Assembly (NCBI GenBank): GCA_020744225.1
Contig: JAGMWG010000024.1
Location: 310,001-374,000, forward strand
DNA length: 64,000 bases
Source: Paraphoma chrysanthemicola
Lineage: Eukaryota; Ascomycota; Dothideomycetes; Pleosporales; Phaeosphaeriaceae
Direction of reading: 5' to 3'
Shown one piece after another: positions 10,673-21,930 of the stretch (positions within the stretch are counted from its first letter, which is position 1; every line of letters starts with the position of its first letter). The translations under genes and the position numbers were made by a program. The notes beneath the pieces are model-generated. The model ran no database searches and was not told where the DNA came from. It saw only the letters and a list, made by a program, of their open reading frames with translations.

Positions 10673-13600
10673 ATGGTATCCTTAAAAGACCGTCTAAAAG
10701 CCAAACTTGGTAGAAAGAACGCGCCAGTAACTCCGCGTGTCGAAGCGACTGCTACCCCGCACCAGGCTGCCCCTGCTGCTGCCACAGCCGTGTCTCCATC
10801 CAACCTGCCCGAACGACTCTGGGACGAAGCGTACAGCCAGACGAGAGTGAGCGACTCAGACATCGTCGACGCCTACGAAAAGATTTTGTCTGCCCGGCTA
10901 AGCGAGCATAACGCGGGCGATTTAGAGCCTCCTGCCGAGTCTACAGAGGACACCTTGCACCAGAATGAGATCGCCCATGATGTAGGCAAACGGCGGCTGC
11001 AGATGCAGCAACTTGTGCAGCATGGGCTGCGCAAAACAGAGAAGGACGCGGCAGCAAAGCAGGGGATAGGAGACGGCATACAGGCCGTTATAGTAGTGAA
11101 GGAGGTGGTCGACAAGGCGATCCAGGCGTCACCCGAAGCTGCTGTCGCGTGGGTTGGCGTTTGCTTTGCGCTGGAGGTAAATACAATTATTTAGTATAGA
11201 AGCAGCGATCGGTACTGACAGCCATTGCCTAGATTTTGATGAATCCGCTCACGGAGGCGAGCTCCAACCGCCAGGGCATCGCTTACGTCGTGTCGAGGAT
11301 GGACTGGTACTGGAATCTGTCTAGCCTGCTTCTCGACGAGAATATGAAAGAAGCACATTTACAAGGACCAAGGCGCGAGCTTGAGAAAGTTGTCACCCAG
11401 CTGTATTCGAAGCTGCTGCTCTACCAGATGAAGAGCGTGTGCTACTACCACCGCCGGCGGTATGTCACCTTGATGCGTGACCTAATCAAGCGGGAGAACT
11501 GGGACGGCGAGCTCAGCGATATACAAGCAGCAGAGACAGCAGTGCAAGAAGACTCAAAACAGTACAACACGTCGACAATCCGGGCTCGACTTGGTGAAAT
11601 TGCTAAGACAGCTGAGTCGCAGAACGCTAAGCTAGATAGCATCGACTCAGCTATTCGAGAGCAGACAAGGCAACAAGAGAGGCTGCACAAGACGAGCGCA
11701 GACAACAAGTGCATAGAAGACCTGCGCCTCACTGACCCTCGCGATGACAAGGAGCGCATCCAAGAGACTAAGGGCGGCTTACTGAGAGACTCATATCGCT
11801 GGATCCTCGGCAACGCGGAGTATCAACAGTGGCGTAGCAGCCCGCAAAGTCAGCTGCTGTGGATTAAGGCTGACCCAGGCAAGGGCAAGACGATGCTGCT
11901 GTGCGGCATCATTGACGAGCTGCGTGGTTCATTACCTGAGACAGCCGTTCTATCGTACTTCTTCTGCCAGGCGACTGATTCGCGCATCAACAGCGCCACA
12001 GCCGTGCTACGAGGGCTGCTGTACATGCTCATAGATCAGCAACCGTCGCTTATAGCGCACATACGCAAGAAGCACGACCACGCTGGGAAATCCTTGTTCG
12101 AGGATGCAAACGCCTGGATAGCCCTGACAAAGATCTTCATGGACGTGCTACGAGACCCAAACCTGAGCACGACATACCTAATCATCGATGCACTGGATGA
12201 GTGCGGTACTGATAGGGCGCTGGGTGAGCGCGCTACTGATAGGGCGCCGAATAAGCGCGCTACTGATAGGACGAAGCTGCTGGACTTTATCGCAAAGCAA
12301 TCATCTGCATTGTCCCGCGTCAAATGGATCGTTTCTAGTCGCAACTGGCCAGACACCGAAGCACAGCTAGAGCGGGCAGGGCACAAAGTGAAGCTGAGCC
12401 TTGAGCTGAATGCGGAGTCGGTTGCTGTGGCGGTTGATGTCTTTATCAGGCAAAAGGTTGATGAACTATCGCGGACCAAGAATTACAACGAGGAACTTCG
12501 ACACGATGTGCTCCAACAGTTGACATCAAAGGCTGACAATACCTTCCTCTGGGTAGCGTTAGTGTGTCAAGAATTAGAGAGAATCGAAAATTGGGACGTA
12601 CGAGGGAAGCTAGCCTCATTCCCGTCTGATCTGAATCTTCTGTACAAACGAATGATGGACCAGATAAGCGGCTCTAACAGCGCTGAACTATGTCTGCAGG
12701 TTCTGGCTTCAACTGCGGTCTTATATCGACCTGTCATGATCCCCGAGCTGGTTATGCTTACTGAGCAGCTTGCGCGCTTTGTCGGCGATTTACAGTCAGT
12801 GCGCAAGATTGTCAGCCTGTGTGGATCATTCCTTACTCTCCGCGAAGACACAGTCTACTTTGTGCATCAGTCGGCAAAAGACTTTCTCTTCGCGATGGGG
12901 TTTGATAAGACCTTTCCAGGTGGCACCGAAGACATTCATCGAGCGATCTTTTCAAAGTCCCTGGCAACTCTGTCTAGCACACTGCACAGAGATATGTACA
13001 GCCTCAACGAGCCAGGATGTCCCATTGAGAACGCTAAACCGGCAGATCCAGACCCACTAGCAGCGTCACGATATTCGTGCGTCTACTGGATCGACCACCT
13101 TTGCGACTCGAATCCTGCGTCCTGGGCAAATAGTAGCAGTGGCCTGCAAGTTGCAAGTGTTATCAATAGTTTCCTAAGGAAGAAGTATCTTTACTGGCTG
13201 GAAGGGCTTAGTCTGTGCAAGAGCGTAGAGAAAGGCGTAGTTACGATGGCGAAACTAAGGCGTCTAGTCGAGGTATGGCATGTACAGCTAATATGTATGC
13301 ACGTTGTACGTGATCTAGATGCTAACGCTGCTAGCAGATATGGAATGCAGACGACCTGCAGCAACACGTCCAAGATGCGCAGCGATTTATCATGTATCAC
13401 AAAGGGGCAATCGAGAGTTACCCTCTACAAGTATATGCATCTGCGCTGTTGTTTAGTCCGACAAGGAGCCTGATTAGAAGGTTGTTCCAGCACGAAGAGC
13501 CAAAAGGAATCACTATTAAATCAGCTATGAGCGAAAGCTGGAGTGCGTGCCTGCAGACCCTCGAAGGCCATGGCGGCTCGATCAACTCAGTAGCCTTCTC

Positions 13601-16600
13601 GCCCGACTCGGCCAGGCTGGCGTCAGCGTCGGACGATAAGACTATTAAGATCTGGAATGCGAGCAGCGGTACGTACCTGCGTACACTCGAGGGCCACAGC
13701 GACTGCGTTAGGTCAGTGGCCTTCTCGCACGACTCGGCCAGACTGGCGTCCGCTTCGGACGACAACACGGTCAAGATCTGGGATACGAGCAGCTGGGCGT
13801 GCCTACAGACGCTCGAGGGCCATGACAACGAGGTCAACTCAGTAGCCTTCTCGCCCGACTCGGCCAGGCTGGCGTCAGCGTCGGACGATAAGACTATTAA
13901 GATCTGGAATGCGAGCAGCGGTACGTACCTGCGTACACTCGAGGGCCATAGCGACTGCGTTAGGTCAGTGGCCTTCTCGCACGACTCGGCCAGACTGGCG
14001 TCCGCTTCGGACGACAACACGGTCAAGATCTGGGATACGAGCAGCTGGGCGTGCCTACAGACGCTCGAGGGCCATGACAACGAGGTCAACTCAGTAGCCT
14101 TCTCGCCCGACTCGGCCCTGCTGGGGTCAGCTTCAAGCGACAATACAGTCAAGATCTGGGATGCTAGCAGCGGTGCGTACCAGTGCACACTAGAGGGCCA
14201 TAGTAATAATGTTAACTCGGTTGCCTTCTTGCATGACTCGGCCAGGCTGACGTCAGCGTCAAGCGACAATACAGTCAAGATCTGGGATGTAAGCAGCGGC
14301 GCGTGCCTACAGACGCTCGAGGGCCACAGCGACTACGTTAGGTCAGTGACCTTCTCGCACGACTCGGCCAGGCTAGCGTCGGCGTCAGACGACAAGATGG
14401 TCAAGATATGGGATGCGAGCAGCGGTGCGTACTTGCGTACACTCGAGGATCATAGCGACTACGTTAGGTCAGTGACCTTCTCGCACGACTCGGCCAGACT
14501 GGCGTCCGCTTCAGACGATAAGACGGTCAAGATATGGGATGCGAGCAGCTTAGCGTGCCTGCACACGCTTAAAGGCCATAGCGAGATAGTTAACTCAGTA
14601 GCCTTTTCGCACGACTCGGCCCAGCTGGGGTCAGCTTCAAGCGACAATACAGTCAAGATCTGGGATGCGAGCAGCGGCGCGTGCCTACAGACGCTCGAGG
14701 GCCATAGCGACTACGTTAGGTCAGTGAACTTCTCACACGACTCGGCCAGGCTGGCGTCGGCGTCAGACGATAACGCAGTCAAGATATGGGATACAAGCAG
14801 CTTAGCGTGCCTGCACACGCTTAAAGGCCATAGAGAGAGGGTTAACTCAGTGGCCTTCTCGCACAACTCGGCCCTGCTGGGGTCAGCTTCAAGCGACAAT
14901 ACAGTTAAGATCTGGGATGCGAGCAGCGGCGCGTGCCTACAGACGCTCGAGGGCCACAGCGACTACGTTAGGTCAGTGAACTTCTCGCACGACTCGGCCA
15001 GGCTGGCGTCGGCGTCAGACGATAAAACTATTAAGATCTGGGATGCGAGCAGCGGCGCTTGCCTACAGACGCTCGAGGGCCATAGCGACTACGTTAGGTC
15101 AGTGGCCTTCTCGCACGACTCGGCCAGGCTAGCGTCGGCGTCAGACGACAAGATGGTCAAGATATGGGATGCGAGCAGCGGTGCGTACCTGCGTACACTC
15201 GAGGGCCATAGTAGCTTGGTCAACTCAGTAGTCTTCTCGCACGACTCAGCCCTGCTAGCGTCAGCGTCAAGCGACAACACCATCAAGATCTGGGATACGA
15301 GCAGCTGGGCGTGTCTGCACACGCTCGAGGGCCATAGTAAGGAGGTTAACTCAGTAATCTTCTCGCACGACTCAGCCATGCTAGCGTCAGCGTCAAGTGA
15401 TAACACAGTCAAGATCTGGGATGTGAGCAGCGGCGCGTGCCTACAGACGCTCGAGGGCCATAGCGACTACGTTAGGTCAGTGACCTTCTCACACGACTCG
15501 GCCAGGCTAGCGTCGGCGTCAGACGATAAGACGGTCAAGATCTGGGATGCGAGCAGCGGCGCGTGCCTACAGACGCTCGAGGGTCACAGCGACTGCGTTA
15601 GGTCAGTGACCTTCTCGCACGACTCGGCCAGGCTGGCGTCGGCGTCAGACGATGACACAGTCAAGATATGGGATACGAGCAGCTGGGCGTGTCTGCACAC
15701 ACTCAAAGGCCATATCAACGGGGTCAACTCAGTGGCCTTCTCGTCTAACTCAGCGCAGTTAGCTTCGGCATCGTGCGACAGGACTGCAAAGATCTGGGAT
15801 GCGAGCAGCGGCGTGTGCCTGCGCACGTTCGAGGGCCACAGTGATTATGTTAGATCAGTAGCCTTCTCGCCTGACTCGGCCCAGCTAGCATCGGCGTCGA
15901 ACGACAACACAGTCAAGATCTGGGATGCGAGCAGCGACGCGTGCATACAGACGCTCGAGGGCCACAGCGACTACGTTAGGTCAGTGACCTTCTCACACGA
16001 CTCGGCCAGGCTAGCGTCAGCGTCAAGCGACAACACAGTCAAGATCTGGGATGTGAGCAGCGGCGCGTGCCTACAGACGCTCGAGGGTCACAGCGACTGC
16101 GTTAGGTCAGTGACCTTCTCGCACGACTCGGCCCTGCTGGCGTCAGCGTCAAGCGACAACACAGTCAAGATCTGGGATGTGAGCAGCGGCGCGTGCCTAC
16201 AGACGCTCAAGGGCCATGACAACGAGGTCAACTCAGTAGTCTTCTCGCCCGAGTCGGCCCTGCTGGGATCAGCTTCAAGCGACAATACAGTCAAGATCTG
16301 GGATGCGAGCAGTGGCGCGTGCATACAGACGCTCGAGGGCCATAGCGACTACATTAGGTCAGTGGCCTTCTCGCACGACTCGGCCCTGCTGGCGTCAGCG
16401 TCAAGCGACAACACAGTCAAGATCTGGGATGTGAGCAGCGGCGCGTGCCTACAGACGCTCGAGGGCCACAGCGACTGCGTTAGGTCAGTGGCCTTCTCGC
16501 ACGACTCGGCCCTGCTGGCGTCAGCGTCAAGCGACAACACAGTCAAGATCTGGGATGTGAGCAGCGGCGCGTGCCTACAGACGCTCGAGGGCCATAGCGA

Positions 16601-17138
16601 CTACGTTAGGTCAGTGACCTTCTCACACGACTCGGCCAGACTGGCGTCCGCTTCAGACGATAAGACGGTCAAGATCTGGGATACGAGCAGCGGTTCGTGC
16701 CTGCGCACATTCCAGGGTCATAGTAGTGTTGTCAACTCAGTTGCCTTCTCGCCTGACTCGGCCCAGCTGGCATCAGCGTCGCGCGACAACACCGTCAAGA
16801 CCTGGGATGCGAGCAGCGACGCATACCTGCAGGCCCTCAACATCGGCAAGCGTCTTTTTGCCTTATCGTATGACTCTACTGGTTCCTATCTCTACACTGA
16901 AATAGGTACTATCGTTGTTCAGAACTCACAAGTTGGCATAAGCGGCGTCGCAGAACCTAAGCGCCCCTTGTATCTAGGCATAGGTATAAGCTCAGATAGC
17001 GTATGGATCAAGCATGCTGGTAACAACATGCTGTGGGTGCCATCAGAGTATCGACCGTCATGCTCGGCGGTGTGTGGGAACACCGTTGGTATAGGCGTTG
17101 GGTCTGGAAAAGTATGGAGTTGCAGTATTGACCTCTAA
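10673..17138 (+). CDS. NACHT-WD40 receptor (NLR, HNWD-like), 26 WD40 repeats
   Basis: Three exons: 10673-11176, 11233-13272 and 13338-17138, with introns of 56 and 65 bp, both phase 0, give about 2114 residues. The N-terminus (residues 1 to ~300) is not a HET domain. It resembles the 'NWD NACHT N-terminal' type, with LMNPLTEAS and AYVVSRMDWYWNLS spanning the first splice joint. NACHT follows, with Walker A DPGKGKT near residue 382, Walker B LIIDALDE near residue 484, then WIVSSRNWP. After a linker containing a FVHQSAKDF block come 26 WD40 repeats of exactly 42 residues (13566-16841) and a short closing tail. Proteins of this build in Podospora (HET-E/D/R) are known non-self receptors; recognition through the WD40 face is inferred here. 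The gene is intact, carries a 27-bp repeat in NACHT and lies within an inverted repeat. Confidence 0.96.
12205..12270 (+). repeat. 27-bp in-frame minisatellite within NACHT
   Basis: Two full units and about half of a third repeat in frame directly after Walker B. They encode GTDRALGER, ATDRAPNKR and ATDR. Each begins with the shared core ACTGATAGG. The frame is kept, so the insert lengthens the loop after the Walker B aspartates without breaking the protein. Confidence 0.85.
13566..16841 (+). repeat. 26 tandem 126-bp WD40 units
   Basis: Each unit encodes one 42-residue WD40 repeat running from GH to TLE/TLK. Two main types are mixed: 15 units with a V/I-R-S third strand (SDYVRSV, SDCVRSV) and 11 with V/I-N-S (DNEVNSV, SSLVNSV and others). 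Units 1-2 and 3-4 form a 252-bp tandem duplication that is almost identical at DNA level. Variation concentrates at residues 3-6, 8, 10 and 17 of the unit. Antisense frames of up to 286 codons over this array are by-products of the repetition. Confidence 0.97.
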
Positions 17139-17343
17139 CATGGATTCAAGTGTTTGTAGCAACAACGACGATGATTTATGCTATCATTCTGTACAGTTTT
17201 TTCTATATCTCTGTTCTACGAGGGACGAGGATGTACATAAATATATACGTCTTGTTTTGCTACATCGAAGCTTCGTAAGAGAGCAGCTGTCTAATTAACT
17301 TGACTGGGCTCTACTATATTCCAAGAGAGCATAGCGTCCACGC

Positions 17344-17473
17344 CGACCGTCTTGCGAAAGCGGCTGCTGTCTACGATGATGAGGCCAAGATGTAAGGCTT
17401 ATACGGGGAAACTTCGGACGACAATGTCACATGCCCATCATCTAGCTGTGCTGACAAATCTTTCAGCCACACC
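17344..17473 (-). repeat. Right arm of the inverted repeat around the NLR gene
   Basis: Reverse-complement partner of 9548-9712, ending TTTCAGCCACACC on the plus strand. The plus-strand frame crossing the inner edge reads YYIPREHSVHADRLAKAAA and ends DDEAKM with a stop. The IPRE..ADRLAKAA pattern resembles the end of RNase H-like domains in retroelements (inference). The arm starts about 205 bp after the NLR stop codon. Confidence 0.85.
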
Positions 17474-17582
17474 CTAGCTGAATGATTAATGTAACTTAAA
17501 TCACTTACTGTAACTCTCTTAAGTTAACGTTAGTCACTTAACAATTGAATGGTATCAATTGCTACACGGAAGTGCGAAGTGT

Positions 17583-17627
17583 TTAACTAACTTAACTAAC
17601 TTAACTAACTTAACTAACTTAACTTAC
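17583..17627. repeat. (TTAACTAAC)n short tandem repeat
   Basis: Four perfect copies of the 9-bp unit TTAACTAAC and a fifth imperfect one. The flanking 100 bp has similar words (TTAAGTTAAC, GTAACTTAA). It lies just outside the right arm of the inverted repeat. Confidence 0.9.
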
Positions 17628-17745
17628 AGTAACTTAGAAGGCTTTCAAATGTTGTATGTAAATTTTAGGACTAAGCTAACTCTAATGCTCAGAAGAAGGA
17701 ACCAGCCTCGTCTAGTTACTGTAGACATGATAGAAAGAGAGGCCA

Positions 17746-18144
17746 CTATATTACATTTCCTGTGTTGGCTGTCCAAGCTGTACTGTGATTTGCCTCCAGC
17801 GTTTCCAGAACTGCATGTCTCCACGCATCGAACAGCTCGTACTGCCCAAGTGATTCTGGCGCGATCTGGGCAGGCACCTGCTGCATTTGACACACTTGAG
17901 TAAACGTATTCACGTCGTCGAACCAGCCATGCTCCTGGATGATTGGTCTTTTCGAGAAGATATCCGGGATCAGGGAGTGGATAGTGTTGTCGTGACGTAG
18001 CATGGTGAAGACATGGCGTTTGTGGGTACTGAGATCGAATTGCTCTACCACAATGGCGAGCTGGTAGTTGCCGGTGCGATTCATGCTGGTGTAGACCAGA
18101 TTTCGACCGGGCCTTGTAGCAGTGGCATTGTTGTTGGCTGCCAT
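17746..18144 (-). CDS. Hypothetical protein, 132 residues
   Basis: Single-exon frame from the ATG at 18142-18144. The composition looks like real protein: mixed, not low-complexity, with phrases such as NYQLAIVVEQFDL, a VFTMLRHDNTIHSLIPD block and GWFDDVNTFTQVCQ. No domain, signal peptide or membrane segment is recognised. It could be a complete small gene or the surviving exon of a larger one. It lies directly outside the right repeat arm, which fits accessory DNA. Function unknown. Confidence 0.45.
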   Translation of the reverse strand: MAANNNATATRPGRNLVYTSMNRTGNYQLAIVVEQFDLSTHKRHVFTMLRHDNTIHSLIPDIFSKRPIIQEHGWFDDVNTFTQVCQMQQVPAQIAPESLGQYELFDAWRHAVLETLEANHSTAWTANTGNVI

Positions 18145-21100
18145 AGCAAGAGTGGTAATGATTGAACGCAGGTGGCTAAGGCTAGACCGCGACGGGCAGA
18201 TTGCTGTTGTGAAACTCCACGAGAGTACAATTTACAACCCAAGTGAGCCAAGTTTCCTATCAAAGGAATTCGGCTGATGGCTGTGGAATGTCAGTTTTGT
18301 GGCGTGGATTAAGCCTTTTTAAAGCAACGCGGATTGATAAATGTGCTGAAACATGCATGGCATAGAGGAAAACTTGTGCTCGCTCACGTCCAAGACAGTG
18401 CTGGCGCAAATAGTAAGACACGCCTGATGGTCTTTGTTCTATTCATTCGCCAAAGAAAAGGTTCCAAGGATAGACGCTATCTGGCTAGAGATCAAGTTTG
18501 ATGCTGAAGCCCTATCATTGCGATTGACTGGAACTGAACCCTAGTCGCATGACTTCTAAGTAGCAAGCGCATGCACTTCTGGATGATGCAGCCTCGCCCG
18601 TGCACACTTAAAACAGGTTGATGCGTGCTTTCTGCTTGAACGGCAGCCTGATTAGTGTGATTGCCATAGACATACTGACCCGTTGGTACCAAAATTGTTT
18701 CTCGTATTGAAGCCAACTGAAGATTCACCACCTCTCTCGCAGCGTGTCCTTCATCTTCAGGGTCGCTACATACTTGGACAACCGCGCAATGTGCCTACCA
18801 CGCAAATTGACTAAGCCCTCCCGGGGTTGTTGACCTCTGCCTGGGGGAAGATATACTGGGCCAAAGTTTAATTCACACGTGGGTGCAGGTGATCCGGCTT
18901 CGCTGCTGTCAGCGAAGTGGGATGATAACGCGTATTCAATGATTGAGTCTCGAAACTGCCTGAGAATTCGTGTAGTTGTTGGGAAAACTCTACTAGCTGT
19001 CAAGCATGTTTCTCAAAGTTTTGAAATCGATTGTCGTGTTCGCGTTGTTGTTCAAACAGGACATCGTTCCGATCGGAACGTGCCGCGGAAATGCTCCAAC
19101 CAGACCCTGAAATGCCAAGGGATGGAGCGCGCTTTCTCCACCATGGGAATGCGGAGAAGAAGCGCCAACCTGTAGCACTGTTGCGACACTACGAGCGTTG
19201 GAGACTCTGCGACATACTTCAACGGTGATTGAAGAGGAGGACTACTGACTGATGATGCTGAGATTCGGCACTAGTGAGGAGCCAGAACGCGGCCGGGGAG
19301 GGCATTGAAAGAGTAAAGAGTGCGACAGAGATGTAGATGCTTACTTTCGAGGCATCGGTGAGTGATCAATCATTGCAGATTGCGCAACACTGACATGCGA
19401 AAAGCAAAAACGCGTCGCTTCACCAACTTTCACTCGTGGTATCTGGCGAGTCCTCACTATGCGATATTCGATATGTGTCGCAATATGCGCTGGATAATCA
19501 TGATGGCGCCTCCCACTCGTTATAATCACAGCCATATCGCATGCTAATGCATGAAGGATCGTGGGTGAGTTCCATCGTCCAGAGACACTCGCCGCTTCCA
19601 TATACTGCGTGTCAGTCTCGGCCTGTTCCATCTTCTTTGTTGCACGGGCTTTGACATGCCTGAGGAGGCAACAATCGACCGCTCGTTGACCACATCAATC
19701 TCGACCATGGCGGGTTCCGCACAAATGGCCTGCTCGATCGTGAGAGCGGGCAGTGAGACCTCATCCAGGAAGACCACGCTGGCTAGCAAGCACTTCATTC
19801 TTCGTAGAATCACCATGGTTTCGCTGCAACTGTCGTTAAACTTCTCTCTGCGATCACGCCGCTGCACCTACGTCCGATCTATCGGCTGGTCGAACACGAA
19901 CACAAAGAGGAACATGATCCTTCGCTCCATCGTTCCTGGCTATGGTGCTTGGTTTCCGGCGGCATGGCTATGCTGGACGCGTTCGTTGGATGGGGTTCGA
20001 GTGTTGCCTGCCTCCTGGGATATATTGATTGGGCACTGGGACAATGCTACACGAAGCGGAACATAGACCACTGGAACTGCAACAAATCCACTCTGCACGC
20101 CTAGAAACAACTCTTGCACGCCCTCAGTGCTATACGGTACGGTATACTGTCGTGTTTGATGGATGGGAACCTTCGAACTCAAAGTGCGCCTAGAGACTTC
20201 CACGCAACCGCCGTGAAGCGTGGGTGATTCTCCACTGTGCATGGAAACACTGATGTTGAGATGTGGGTTCGATGTTGACTACCCACAGCGCGCAGTGCAT
20301 CTCCGGACACGAGGACGCCGATGTCGCCTCTCGACTGTGACTTCAACTGACTGGCATGATCGTGCTTGGCCACGGGTCTGGGCACCTGAGGAGCAAGACG
20401 AGGCTACCACACAGGTGTGCTGAACATCTGCAGTGTACCTGGAGAAACCTATTTGTGTCGATTCTTCTCCTTCAGCAGAACAGACAACGTTATTGATAGA
20501 GAATCAGTGGTGGTGCTACGACTCCTCTGTGAAATAAGGGTCGATTTCTGTTTCTCCGGGGACTTCGCTGCCGACGTCGCAACATACCCACCATCACATG
20601 TCTAGACCGGGATGTCAGCAGCAATGCCAAATCTTGGAAGCCACAGAGGAACTAGCCGGGAAAATCGGTGCGGCATTGATTGCTCAACTCTATCGTCCAG
20701 CGCGGTACAGCCACATTCGATAGCCAGGCGCTCAACGAGGTCAATGACGTCCGAATCGCGACGCCTAGCAGCCTTTTATTCTGCGCATCGAATAGTTCTA
20801 GTCGAATCTACCTTGGTCAAGTTATAGCAAGGTGCCAGTCGCCCTGTGTCATGCAAGATAAGGCACTGTCGCCTTGCCTGATTGGCGCACGGACGGTCGC
20901 ACAGCCCATCAACCTGGCGCACGGCAAGTGATCGACGAGATAATTCGCTTCCAAGATGAAGAATAGTTTCTCTAAGGGTACAGAATCGACAGAGGCCTTC
21001 CATTCTCTCTGTTTGCTGTGGTGTTGTTGCTTATCGTCCGGTTGGCGCTAAGCGCACGTGGCTGCGGTCGACGACACTTGACCCAGCGATCAGCCTCCCA

Positions 21101-21799
21101 TCTCAAAGGCGAGATGGCAAAAGCAACTCAGCGATCCATTTCCGCGCGACCTTTCATACGGGATTCCAGTTTGCGTCGTCCTGTCAGTCCGTCGAGATGG
21201 TCTGGTCGACGCCACACCGCTGGCAAGTTTCGGAGGCTCAGGAACCCAATATCAGGCACGAATATTTGGGAGACAAAGTTGAACAGTCAAAGGTACCGCG
21301 GAAAAGCGAGCTTCGATATTATCTGGAGGGCTCTTGATAAGGATCCTTGTTGGGGACGGTTATGGAGCCCCTAGTCTCGCCTGATACCGCCAAGAGATAA
21401 GAGAACGCCTTTCCCGCCCCACTTTATCCCACGTCCAGCTTCAGCTCAGCGAACAGCGACGACCCGCAACAACGTTCCGCCGCTCTCAACCATTGCGCAG
21501 CACCCAACGATGCGCTGCCATTCGCTGCGACAGCCTCCCGCAGCCAGACCAGCGCCTCGGTGCTGATCGGAGACACGTTGCGGTAGCGTCGGTACCTGTC
21601 TTTCTCCGCCGTGCTGGGCATGCTTGCGCTGCTCCGCCAGCGCTGATAACGAAAACGCCAAATTCACCGATTCCAGGTCCGGAGAACAACGATCTCACTT
21701 GGCCTGGGGAACTGATATGCGCTGCATCCTTGCGCCACCGTAGCCGTGCGTCACCGTGCTCGACCGCGGAAGTACACTGTTCAACCCTATGAGGGCTTG
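18145..21799. other. Gene-poor, partly degenerate region
   Basis: About 3.6 kb without a gene I can support. A minus-strand frame at 18725-19003 contains FRDSIIEYALSS, which recalls the start of fungal F-box-like proteins (L..LR..IYEYAL), but it has no proper start and no continuation, so it may be a remnant. Minus-strand frames at 19940-20385 and both strands at 20600-21000 have coding-like stretches broken by stops. The last ~400 bp should hold the nitrate-transporter promoter: GATAAG at 21396-21401 and another GATAA near 21645 fit the GATA sites used by AreA/NIT2-type nitrogen regulators (inference). Confidence 0.5.
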
Positions 21800-21806
21800 T
21801 ATATAA
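21800..21806 (+). promoter_or_regulatory. TATA box candidate of the nitrate transporter gene
   Basis: TATATAA lies 125 bp upstream of the ATG at 21931, a plausible distance for a highly expressed inducible fungal gene. Position and motif are the only evidence. Confidence 0.5.
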
Positions 21807-21930
21807 CAACTCGCTCTCCGTATCTGGCCATCTTATCTGCAAGCAGCCGACAACTCCTCCTCCAACTTCTAGGTCAGCGAAATACCCTTGTCTCCGCAAA
21901 AACCTGCAGACCACTGCCCCAGATCCCAAC

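Noticed and set aside
13418..14278. 286-codon minus-strand frame over the WD40 array, with similar ones to 16546
   Set aside because: They mirror the repeat period of the sense strand; composition is an antisense shadow of the WD40 units and no start or intron evidence exists.
13566..16841. Regular repeats suggestive of a CRISPR array
   Set aside because: The units are coding WD40 repeats of 126 bp without unique spacers, in a eukaryotic genome.
20600..21000. Coding-like stretches on both strands
   Set aside because: Neither strand gives a full frame or recognised motif; left as part of the degenerate region.
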